A program made the position numbers and the translations under genes. The notes under the pieces are model-generated. The model did no database searches, was not told the DNA's origin, and saw only the letters and a list, made by a program, of their open reading frames with translations. From positions 1 through 13,603 of the forward strand of contig WQXE01000045.1 of NCBI GenBank assembly GCA_009784995.1: 13,603 nucleotides of DNA, read 5' to 3'. Source of the stretch: Treponema sp. (GTDB lineage Bacteria; Spirochaetota; Spirochaetia; Treponematales; Breznakiellaceae). Positions 7,940-13,340 of this stretch are shown piece by piece; within the stretch, counting starts at the first letter, position 1; each line of letters opens with the position of its first letter.

Positions 7940-8144
7940 AATTATTCGCAAACTCTATATAATTAATTCCAGGTATAGAAACTTCATTTTCCATTCGTTC
8001 CGCTAAAACTCTTAAAGCTAAAGCCTTTGCTTTTGCTCCTGCTTGCAGTGGTGTTACACCATATGCAAGTACACCAGGAATTTCAGGAATTTCAGCAATC
8101 CATCGCCCATCTTCTTCTTGTTCGAAATCAATATCAAAATTCAT
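7917..8144 (-). CDS. hicB: HicB-type antitoxin (short form)
   Basis: The product has 75 residues from the ATG at 8144, which has a GAGG Shine-Dalgarno about 5 nt upstream. A 9-codon longer start at 8171 would lie upstream of the ribosome-binding site and is rejected. The sequence shows the degenerate RNase H-like HicB core: DIDFEQEEDGRWIAEIPEIPG (4-24), GVTPLQAGAKAKALALRVLAERMEN (29-53). It should bind and neutralise the HicA toxin encoded by the overlapping downstream gene. It ends soon after the core and shows no helix-turn-helix or ribbon-helix-helix tail, so direct autoregulation by DNA binding is not evident. It is transcribed from TATAAT at 8160-8165, with its -35 in a palindrome shared with the divergent GH5 gene. 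Confidence 0.88.
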   Translation of the reverse strand: MNFDIDFEQEEDGRWIAEIPEIPGVLAYGVTPLQAGAKAKALALRVLAERMENEVSIPGINYIEFANNYGSVAIS

Positions 8145-8159
8145 AAATACCTCAATACA

Positions 8160-8206
8160 ATTATACAACAAAAAAGGGTGACTGTCACCTTGAAAGAGAG
8201 TATAAT
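8160..8206. promoter_or_regulatory. Divergent promoters sharing one palindromic -35 element
   Basis: The 13-bp palindrome GGTGACTGTCACC (8177-8189) lies between two perfect -10 boxes. Toward hicB (minus): GTGACA (8183-8188), 17-nt spacer, TATAAT (8160-8165). Toward the GH5 gene (plus): GTGACT (8178-8183), 17-nt spacer, TATAAT (8201-8206). The two -35 hexamers overlap at base 8183, so the same RNA polymerase site would face both ways and occupancy should be mutually exclusive. GTGACA matches the TTGACA consensus at five of six positions and GTGACT at four. The positions are read directly; promoter activity is inferred. Confidence 0.6.
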
Positions 8207-8211
8207 GAATT

Positions 8212-9435
8212 ATGAAAAATATAATAATTTATGGAGTAATTTTAATTATAATGATTACTTCGATGACAAATTGTATAGATAAATCATCATCTAAAAAATC
8301 CGATATAGGCGATTTGACTTCTATGGAAATAACGCGATTAATGGGCACGGGTTGGAACTTGGGAAATACCCTTGACGCTCATTGGAACAAAGCGGCCGCG
8401 TGGATTACAAATCCGTCGGTTAATCAGATAGAAACGCTTTGGGGTAACCCCATCACTACAAAAGCGATGATCGACAAGGTAAAAGAGAGTGGATTTAACA
8501 CAATAAGGGTGCCTGTCACCTGGTATATTTTTACAGGATCGGCGCCGGATTATGCTATAGAAGATAGATGGATGGATCGTGTACAAGAAATTGTAGATTA
8601 TGTAATCGATAATGGAATGTTTTGTATATTGAATATCCATCATGATGATTATAATATCATCACCGAAAACGGCAGCGGCGTAAACGGCTGGCTGCGGCTT
8701 CATGACAGCGGAACTACAGCGCTTAGCGCGGCGGAAAAACAGACGATAAACGAACGTTTTGCCAAACTTTGGCAGCAGATAGCGCATCGATTTAAAGATT
8801 ACAATGAATACCTTATTTTTGAAGGAATAAACGAACCCAGATCGGAAGGATTTACCGACAATGCCGCTGTTTGGGCAGAACAATACAGTGTTTTAAATAA
8901 TTTGAACCAAATCTTTGTTGATACTGTAAGAGCCGGCAGCGGTTTTAACCCTGTAAGGCATCTTATGGTGACGCCTTATTTCGCTTCGATTGACCCTCAC
9001 GGCGGTTTTAATACATTGAGTATGTTTGTAAATAACTCGACAGGCAGGTTAAGGATTAACGACCCTCAAAATAGGCTGATAGTATCTTTACATTATTACG
9101 AGCCGTATTATTTCGCGGGATTGGCGGCAGGCGATTCTAACTCATTATCAATTTATGACCCTAATAACAGTCACATATCGCACAATAGAGGCAGGGTACT
9201 AAGTATTTTAAACGAATTTTTAAGCCGAGGCATTCCCGTCATTATGGGAGAGACAGGCGCGCTCGATAAAGGCAACGAAGCTGAAAGGGTAAAATGGGTA
9301 AATGACTATGTTAGAAAAGTGAAGGAAATGGGTATCCCTGTAATCATTTGGGATGACGGCGGCTCTTTTAAGTTATTGGACAGAAGAAATCTAACCTGGT
9401 ACTACCCGGATTTAATAAAAGCCTTTGTGGAATAA
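8212..9435 (+). CDS. Secreted lipoprotein glycoside hydrolase family 5 (endoglucanase-like)
   Basis: The product has 407 residues. The N-terminus is a lipoprotein-like signal with a hydrophobic stretch 4-18 and Cys21 in SMTNC, a relaxed spirochaete-type lipobox. A short Ser/Lys linker leads to a complete GH5 domain: GTGWNLGNTLDA (45-56), GFNTIRVPVTW (94-104), ILNIHHDD (139-146), FEGINEPR with acid/base E208, SLHYYEPY (292-299), MGETGA with nucleophile E347, and IIWDDG (378-383). The motifs resemble the GH5_4-type endo-beta-glucanases, so it should cut beta-glucan or cellulose-like chains at the cell surface; exact specificity is uncertain. The start is the ATG at 8212, 5 nt after TATAAT and without a good Shine-Dalgarno. 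The gene is bracketed by two copies of a 13-bp palindrome (8177-8189, 9437-9449). Confidence 0.93.
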   Translation: MKNIIIYGVILIIMITSMTNCIDKSSSKKSDIGDLTSMEITRLMGTGWNLGNTLDAHWNKAAAWITNPSVNQIETLWGNPITTKAMIDKVKESGFNTIRVPVTWYIFTGSAPDYAIEDRWMDRVQEIVDYVIDNGMFCILNIHHDDYNIITENGSGVNGWLRLHDSGTTALSAAEKQTINERFAKLWQQIAHRFKDYNEYLIFEGINEPRSEGFTDNAAVWAEQYSVLNNLNQIFVDTVRAGSGFNPVRHLMVTPYFASIDPHGGFNTLSMFVNNSTGRLRINDPQNRLIVSLHYYEPYYFAGLAAGDSNSLSIYDPNNSHISHNRGRVLSILNEFLSRGIPVIMGETGALDKGNEAERVKWVNDYVRKVKEMGIPVIIWDDGGSFKLLDRRNLTWYYPDLIKAFVE

Positions 9436-9436
9436 T

Positions 9437-9449
9437 GGTGACAGTCACC
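9437..9449 (+). repeat. 13-bp palindrome downstream of the GH5 gene
   Basis: GGTGACAGTCACC begins 2 nt after the GH5 stop codon. It is symmetric except for its central base and is the reverse complement of the copy at 8177-8189. No T-run follows, so termination is not supported, and no -10 lies at the proper distance on either side. Confidence 0.85.
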
Positions 9450-9455
9450 TACCAC

Positions 9456-9507
9456 ATATAGCGTTGTTAAATAAGACCATACGCTATATATAGCATCGTT
9501 TAAACGA
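9456..9507 (+). repeat. 9-bp inverted repeat and adjacent 12-bp perfect palindrome
   Basis: ATATAGCGT (9456-9464) pairs with ACGCTATAT (9481-9489) around a 16-nt loop. It is closely followed by the perfect 12-bp palindrome TCGTTTAAACGA (9496-9507). There is no T-run. The location, upstream of the lipoprotein promoter at 9558-9587, fits operator sites or a hairpin protecting the GH5 mRNA 3' end. No other gene is seen between the GH5 stop and 9597. Confidence 0.5.
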
Positions 9508-9557
9508 GGCGAAAAGAGCAAAAGCAGAAACCATTTTCGGTTAAAATCAAACAAAAC

Positions 9558-9587
9558 TTGCAAAATAAATGATTTATGTACTATAAT
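9558..9587 (+). promoter_or_regulatory. Promoter of the lipoprotein operon
   Basis: TTGCAA (9558-9563), an 18-nt spacer, then a perfect TATAAT (9582-9587). The predicted transcription start is near 9594, 2-3 nt before the ATG at 9597, giving a nearly leaderless mRNA. It also places the in-frame ATG at 9576 upstream of the transcript. Confidence 0.55.
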
Positions 9588-9596
9588 TTAAAGATA

Positions 9597-10739
9597 ATGA
9601 GAAAAGTCTCTTTTAAAAATCTTTTCCCGGCAGTTTTATGCGTAATGGCTATATTTATATACGCTTGTATGGATCCGCTTACGGTAGAAGGGTTTTTAAA
9701 GGACAGCGAAGTTCAATCAGTAATCGATAACGCCAAAGAAGGAACAGACAGAATTATTCTGCACCCTGAACACCTTCCTGGCGGCGGCGGGCTTCAGGGG
9801 TTGGCAGATGGCAATGAAAGAATCAGATTTGTTCCAACAGGGCGATATTACATACTTGAACATTGGGCGACAGATGATTATACAACTATACCCCGAACCG
9901 GTTTTTGGTACTTAAAAGCCGATGGCACAATAGGTTCCACTCCAAACCCCACCGCCGTAGATGCGGATATTGGAAAGTTAACCGCCAATACAGTTACCGG
10001 TTTGAATAACGACGAAACATACAAATTGACACAAGCTACACCGTTTACCAGTGCAACTCCGTTGGAATATCACGGATCATATGATCCAGATATTACGGGA
10101 GCAGTTTTAGGTGATGCAACAGTTAATGCAAACGGCGTGATAACAATACCGGGTTCCAGTTTTACACAGTCATTCTTAAATTTAGGCGATAATTACGATC
10201 AAATAATACGAATGGATGGCACGACATCAACATTAATTTCGCCTGTATCAGGGAATATAATTCGATTGGACGGTACAAGTACAACTACAGAATATATTTT
10301 ATATAAAAATGACATGGTTGATTTTAGAGTTTTAACTGTTGTAAAACAGGCAGCGCATCAACTCACTATTAACCTAACACCTGTAGATTTAAATGATAAA
10401 GCGCCAATTCCAAATTTAGCGACTTTAACATACTCTCAAGCTGATATTTACGCGGTTGCCGCGTTAATGGCGTCGGCAGAAACCACGCGGCAAAATATCA
10501 CAATAAGTAATTTCGCCACATTTAATTCTATAGTATGGCGTTATAACGGTGTTGTATTACCATTAACACCTACTATACCTAATGGAAACACATTCACCCT
10601 TGATTTAAACGCCGCTTACAGTTATGATAATGGTTTGAACGCTCTAGGAGTTCATATAATTACAATTGAAGCGACAATTGGTCCATTAGGCAATGAAATA
10701 TATTATTCTGGAACCATAGAGGTTACAGTTAATCCATAA
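9597..10739 (+). CDS. Putative surface lipoprotein, shares C-terminal domain with next gene
   Basis: The product has 380 residues from the ATG at 9597. An earlier in-frame ATG at 9576 adds seven residues before the Lys/Arg start of the signal and lies upstream of the likely transcript start, so it was not chosen. The signal (about 1-23) ends in FIYAC, making Cys24 the likely lipidated residue, and the mature protein starts CMDPLTVEGFL. The body is rich in T, N, G and beta-strand-like segments with no enzymatic motif. The last ~100 residues (from about ADIYAVAALM) align by eye with the end of the next protein: DIYA, an NF...W-x-Y core and GVHIITIEAT-like strands. The following gene begins 34 nt later with a strong Shine-Dalgarno, so they form an operon. 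Function is unknown; a surface-exposed adhesin or polysaccharide-contacting role is only inferred. Confidence 0.78.
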   Translation: MRKVSFKNLFPAVLCVMAIFIYACMDPLTVEGFLKDSEVQSVIDNAKEGTDRIILHPEHLPGGGGLQGLADGNERIRFVPTGRYYILEHWATDDYTTIPRTGFWYLKADGTIGSTPNPTAVDADIGKLTANTVTGLNNDETYKLTQATPFTSATPLEYHGSYDPDITGAVLGDATVNANGVITIPGSSFTQSFLNLGDNYDQIIRMDGTTSTLISPVSGNIIRLDGTSTTTEYILYKNDMVDFRVLTVVKQAAHQLTINLTPVDLNDKAPIPNLATLTYSQADIYAVAALMASAETTRQNITISNFATFNSIVWRYNGVVLPLTPTIPNGNTFTLDLNAAYSYDNGLNALGVHIITIEATIGPLGNEIYYSGTIEVTVNP

Positions 10740-10773
10740 AAGAAAAAATTTAAATGGTAATAAGGAGTGAGAG

Positions 10774-12147
10774 ATGAAAACAAGAACAATTGGCGTATAC
10801 GCCGTAGCGGTAGCATTCCTGCTTGTAGCAGCATTGCTAGTAACAAATTGTCTTGATCCGATCGGTGGATTTTTGACGTCAGATTTTAACAACACAGCAG
10901 GTAAAAGCGTTCTAACAATTAATTTTGATGATTCAAACGCGAGAACAGTAATGCCTACTTTTCCAACAGGCACAATTACTTATGAATTAACAATTATTAA
11001 TGTTACGAATCCTGGAACACCTATAGCAGTCATTGAAGATCAAGCAGTAAATTTCGGCACTACAGTATCAGAAACATTACCTGACGGTACATACGATGTA
11101 ACAGTAATACAATTTGTAGATGGAGAAGCTGTAACCGGTAATACTGATCAGGTAGTTATGAACGGTGCTAATAATTCAATAACCATTAATTTAAAACCAA
11201 TTGCTGATGGTGTAGATGACGGCACATTCGCATGGGACTTTACTCTTCCTACTAACCTTACCGGCACCGCTGTTATGTCTTTCGCAATATTAGGGGGTGG
11301 AGGTACAGTTTCACCTATAACTGTAAGTGGAGGAAATAATGATAATGATGAAGATATTCCATCCGGTTTTTATCGTGTAACTGTTACGTTTACACAAACC
11401 GGTTTTATAACAGCAAGAGTACAGGAAACTGTCCACATTGGCGCAAATATGACATCAACATGGACGCAAACCTTTCCAGAGCTTATCCCGAATGTATACA
11501 CTGTTACATATAACGGTAACACACAAGACAGCGGTTCTCCTCCTCCAGCTGAAACTGCAGTTCCTCATGGCGGTATGATAGATGACGCGCCTACACATGA
11601 TCTTCTTAAAACAAATTATACTCAAAATGGTTGGGGTACAAGAAACGGTTTAAGTGATGGTAACTGGGGAACAATATTTAGTTTTAATGATACTACAGGA
11701 ACCAGAGTTATTGGTAACCTTACATTGTTCGCGAGATGGATTTCAGATGCGGGTTTTCCTCTTACTGTTACTATTACACAAGCTAACTTAACTGACTTAA
11801 TGTTAGGCACAATACCAGGTTCTTCAGCTTCAATAAATCAAACCGATATTTATGCAGGTACAGCCGTACCGTCAACTTTTAGTATTACAATGGACAACAC
11901 CACTGCAGATCTTGAAAACTTTAGGTGGTATTATGGTAACGTAGAACTTACTAATACATTAACTGGTATTGCGATTTCCGGAACTGAAAACATTGTTTTA
12001 ACTGTTAACTTAATTCAAGTTATTAATACTGCCTCAATTATGGAAATGAGTGCCGCAGGTACTCACGTAATTGGAGTAACAGCAACTAAAGACGGACTAC
12101 CTTATGCCGCCTTAGTAACATATGATGTTGTTAATAACATGCCATAA
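10774..12147 (+). CDS. Surface lipoprotein with InlB B-type (Listeria-Bacteroides) repeat
   Basis: The product has 457 residues. Strong Shine-Dalgarno AAGGAG 6 nt before the ATG. Signal segment 9-25 ends in LLVTNC, so Cys26 is the likely lipid anchor; the mature start CLDPIGGFLTSDF resembles that of the preceding protein (CMDP...GFL). Residues about 242-322 form an InlB B-repeat-like unit: YTVTYNGNT, later NYTQNGWGTRNG, ending LTLFARW. Such repeats occur in bacterial surface proteins, often several per protein; here there is one. The last ~100 residues (from TDIYAG) resemble the C-terminal domain of the upstream protein. Codon choice looks different from the cyclase and topoisomerase genes: mostly GCA/GCT and ACA/ACT with few NCG codons. 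This may reflect high expression or different ancestry. A strong terminator follows at 12173-12202. Confidence 0.85.
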   Translation: MKTRTIGVYAVAVAFLLVAALLVTNCLDPIGGFLTSDFNNTAGKSVLTINFDDSNARTVMPTFPTGTITYELTIINVTNPGTPIAVIEDQAVNFGTTVSETLPDGTYDVTVIQFVDGEAVTGNTDQVVMNGANNSITINLKPIADGVDDGTFAWDFTLPTNLTGTAVMSFAILGGGGTVSPITVSGGNNDNDEDIPSGFYRVTVTFTQTGFITARVQETVHIGANMTSTWTQTFPELIPNVYTVTYNGNTQDSGSPPPAETAVPHGGMIDDAPTHDLLKTNYTQNGWGTRNGLSDGNWGTIFSFNDTTGTRVIGNLTLFARWISDAGFPLTVTITQANLTDLMLGTIPGSSASINQTDIYAGTAVPSTFSITMDNTTADLENFRWYYGNVELTNTLTGIAISGTENIVLTVNLIQVINTASIMEMSAAGTHVIGVTATKDGLPYAALVTYDVVNNMP

Positions 12148-12172
12148 TCGCTAACTGACCTTTCATTTAACG

Positions 12173-12202
12173 ACCGTGCGGGTTTACTCGCACGGTTTTT
12201 TT
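12173..12202 (+). terminator. Rho-independent terminator of the lipoprotein operon
   Basis: A perfect 8-bp stem ACCGTGCG (12173-12180) / CGCACGGT (12189-12196) with an 8-nt loop is followed by a run of seven T (12196-12202). It lies 25 nt after the second lipoprotein stop codon. Confidence 0.92.
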
Positions 12203-12588
12203 ATAAAAGGTGACAGCACAAAAAGGTGACAGGCACCATTTTTGTATTACGAATGAAAGTTGTGCTTACAGAGTGAGCGAAAAAGGTGACAGGCACCGAA
12301 GAGTTCACGCACGAACTTTAGTTCGCAAGACGCGAAGGCGCAAAGATCGCAAATGAAGAATTAACCACGAACCACACGAACCAATACGAAAATGAAAGTT
12401 ACGTGCTATTCGCAAACTTCTCGCCACCCTCCGTGAAACTCCGTGTCCTCTGTGGTTATTTATTCTTTTTGGATAATCCTGAACACGAAAGAGTGATTAG
12501 TTATCGGACAATGGTTTCGTGGGTATTCGTTTGATTCGTGGTTAAATTTTTGTGGTTTTTTTGTCCGCGGATTTTGATGATTCATCTC
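12203..12588. repeat. Gene-free stretch packed with short repeats
   Basis: No credible gene is seen. It holds two full palindromes GGTGACAGGCACC (12225-12237, 12285-12297) and a truncated one (12209-12219). A small hairpin CGAAC-TTTA-GTTCG lies at 12312-12325, followed by GAAGGCGCAAAGATCGCAAA, related to the block at 4436-4462. ACCACGAACCACACGAACCA begins at 12364 and is nearly identical to 4389 onward. A CTCCGTG-rich arm (12433-12460) is related to 1543-1628. The ACCACGAACC arm finds an imperfect reverse complement at 12511-12546, so 12361-12546 is a large inverted repeat. Confidence 0.6.
12225..12297 (+). repeat. Two copies of the GGTGACAGGCACC palindrome
   Basis: Exact 13-mers lie at 12225-12237 and 12285-12297, both preceded by AAAA(A). 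The first is followed by ATTTTT, which gives an A-tract, hairpin, T-tract architecture. A truncated copy GGTGACAGCAC is at 12209-12219. Confidence 0.85.
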
Positions 12589-12617
12589 TTGACGGTTAGT
12601 TAATTTAGTACGATACT
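12589..12617 (+). promoter_or_regulatory. Sigma70-type promoter upstream of the small RNA candidate
   Basis: TTGACG (12589-12594), a 17-nt spacer, then GATACT (12612-12617). Both hexamers are close to consensus (5/6 and 4/6). There is no ORF of note downstream on the plus strand, so the promoter most likely serves a non-coding transcript starting near 12624. Confidence 0.6.
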
Positions 12618-12623
12618 AATATT

Positions 12624-12712
12624 AGCTGGTTGGGGTCGTTTCGGACGTTCGGTCTAGGGGGGCGGATACCTTATGGTATAGTCAAACATTAGACACCCAA
12701 CCGGGTTTTTAT
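12624..12712 (+). ncRNA. Candidate structured small RNA of about 88 nt
   Basis: After the promoter at 12589-12617, the two ends of the stretch pair in a 12-bp helix. CTGGTTGGGGTC (12626-12637) pairs with GACACCCAACCGG (12692-12704) with one bulged A (12695) and one G-U pair. The 3' arm is followed by TTTTT (12706-12710), so the closing helix doubles as a terminator. Inside are a perfect 5-bp hairpin ATACC-TTAT-GGTAT (12666-12679), a G-run of six (12657-12662) and a C/G/T-rich part around GTTTCGGACGTTCGGTC. I do not recognise SRP, 6S, tmRNA, RNase P or any riboswitch consensus. The RNA ends at the stop codon of the convergent nuclease-like gene. The structure is read by eye; transcription is inferred. 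Confidence 0.5.
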
Positions 12713-13152
12713 TCTTTTGATTTCCAAATGGTAATAACTCCTATCTGGCTATTTCCTCTTTCAATACTTGCTACATAAATGGTTCCTTCAATTTTTTTAG
12801 TAAAAAAGAGTTTTTTATTACCCATTTTATCTTCTCCAGTATGATCAATAGTATCAAATTCATTTAAAACAACTGGAATCAGTGCAAAATCTGCTGGAGT
12901 GATATCTATCTGTCCACGTTTTTCTTCATTCTGACCGTGATGTTTTTTAATATGCCGCGCATCACTATCAGTTATGAATATTTTTATAATTTCTTTTCCT
13001 AAAAGCTCTTTAAGTTTTATCTTAAGCTTATCTGTTAAAGAGAATTCAATTTTTGCAGTATTACGGTTTCCTGCCCAAGCGCTTTCAGCCATAGCAACAA
13101 TTAATTGTGCTTCTGGATATTTTTTAGTATATTCAGCTTCTTTTTCTGTCAT
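12709..13152 (-). CDS. Stand-alone PBECR-type nuclease-like protein (phage/toxin-associated)
   Basis: The product has 147 residues. Residues 55-147 resemble the phage Barnase-EndoU-ColicinE5/D-RelE-like nuclease (PBECR) domains: IIKIFITDSDARHIKKHHGQ (55-74, with H67, H71, H72), RGQIDITPADFALIPVVLNEFDTI (79-102), an alternating strand region KKLFFTKKIEGTIYVASIER, and a final VITIWKSK with T141. These domains are usually fused to phage MuF-type portal-associated proteins or occur in toxin-like polyvalent proteins; RNase activity is predicted, not shown here. The N-terminal ~50 residues are an uncharacterised helical piece (AEYTKKYPEAQLIVAMAESAW). No adjacent antitoxin gene is visible. The start at 13152 lies 5 nt after TATAAT (13158-13163) with no Shine-Dalgarno. 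It may be a domesticated or mobile remnant. The family assignment is by pattern memory and moderately sure. Confidence 0.6.
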   Translation of the reverse strand: MTEKEAEYTKKYPEAQLIVAMAESAWAGNRNTAKIEFSLTDKLKIKLKELLGKEIIKIFITDSDARHIKKHHGQNEEKRGQIDITPADFALIPVVLNEFDTIDHTGEDKMGNKKLFFTKKIEGTIYVASIERGNSQIGVITIWKSKE

Positions 13153-13157
13153 ACTGC

Positions 13158-13163
13158 ATTATA
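13158..13163 (-). promoter_or_regulatory. TATAAT -10 of the nuclease-like gene
   Basis: A perfect TATAAT on the minus strand ends 5 nt before the ATG at 13152. The best -35 is a weak TTCCAC 16 nt upstream. The mRNA would start at or next to the ATG. Confidence 0.4.
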
Positions 13164-13256
13164 CATAATTTTATATAACGTGGAATAGTTGAATTTAATT
13201 AAAATTTCCGAAAAAAGTTTTAAAAAAAATTACCCGCGTCTTAAAACTAACGAAAA

Positions 13257-13269
13257 GGTGACAGGCACC
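13257..13269 (+). repeat. GGTGACAGGCACC palindrome copy
   Basis: An exact 13-mer preceded by CGAAAA and followed by a G and eight T. On the minus strand it is flanked by a long A-run before and TTTT after, so it could end transcription of the transposase gene in that direction as well. It lies between the nuclease-like gene and the transposase. Confidence 0.85.
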
Positions 13270-13290
13270 GTTTTTTTTGTTTTCGGTCAT

Positions 13291-13308
13291 GCAAAATGAT
13301 ACTTTTGC
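13291..13308. repeat. Short inverted repeat near the transposase 3' end
   Basis: GCAAAA (13291-13296) and TTTTGC (13303-13308) are perfect inverted arms around TGATAC. It lies 33 nt past the transposase stop, in the place where an insertion-sequence end could be. Without the other end in the window, it cannot be called a terminal repeat. Confidence 0.35.
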
Positions 13309-13340
13309 GCCATTTATATCCTTAATTCCCGCTGGAAAAA

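Noticed and set aside
7940..7951. TTG start of HicA at 7951
   Set aside because: The ATG at 7939 gives a normal HicA length and start; no ribosome-binding site favours the TTG.
8145..8171. Longer hicB start at 8171
   Set aside because: It lies upstream of the -10 box at 8160-8165 and of the GAGG site that serves the ATG at 8144.
8043..8282. 79-codon plus-strand ORF across the hicB/GH5 promoter region
   Set aside because: It overlaps hicB antisense and the GH5 start in another frame, and its composition is low-complexity Asn/Tyr; no motif supports it.
8338..8883. 181-codon ORF antisense to the GH5 gene
   Set aside because: It is a shadow of a GH5 coding frame with all catalytic motifs; no family resemblance on the minus strand.
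9437..9449. Palindrome after GH5 as a promoter -35 or a terminator
   Set aside because: No -10 lies at 16-18 nt on either side and no T-run follows.
9576..9596. Longer start for the first lipoprotein at 9576
   Set aside because: It lies upstream of the predicted transcription start, adds residues before the signal's basic N-terminus, and has no Shine-Dalgarno.
12624..12712. tRNA, SRP RNA, 6S RNA or known riboswitch identity for the small RNA
   Set aside because: No tRNA cloverleaf, no GGAAG-type SRP tip loop, wrong size for 6S, and no riboswitch core that I recognise; left as unidentified.
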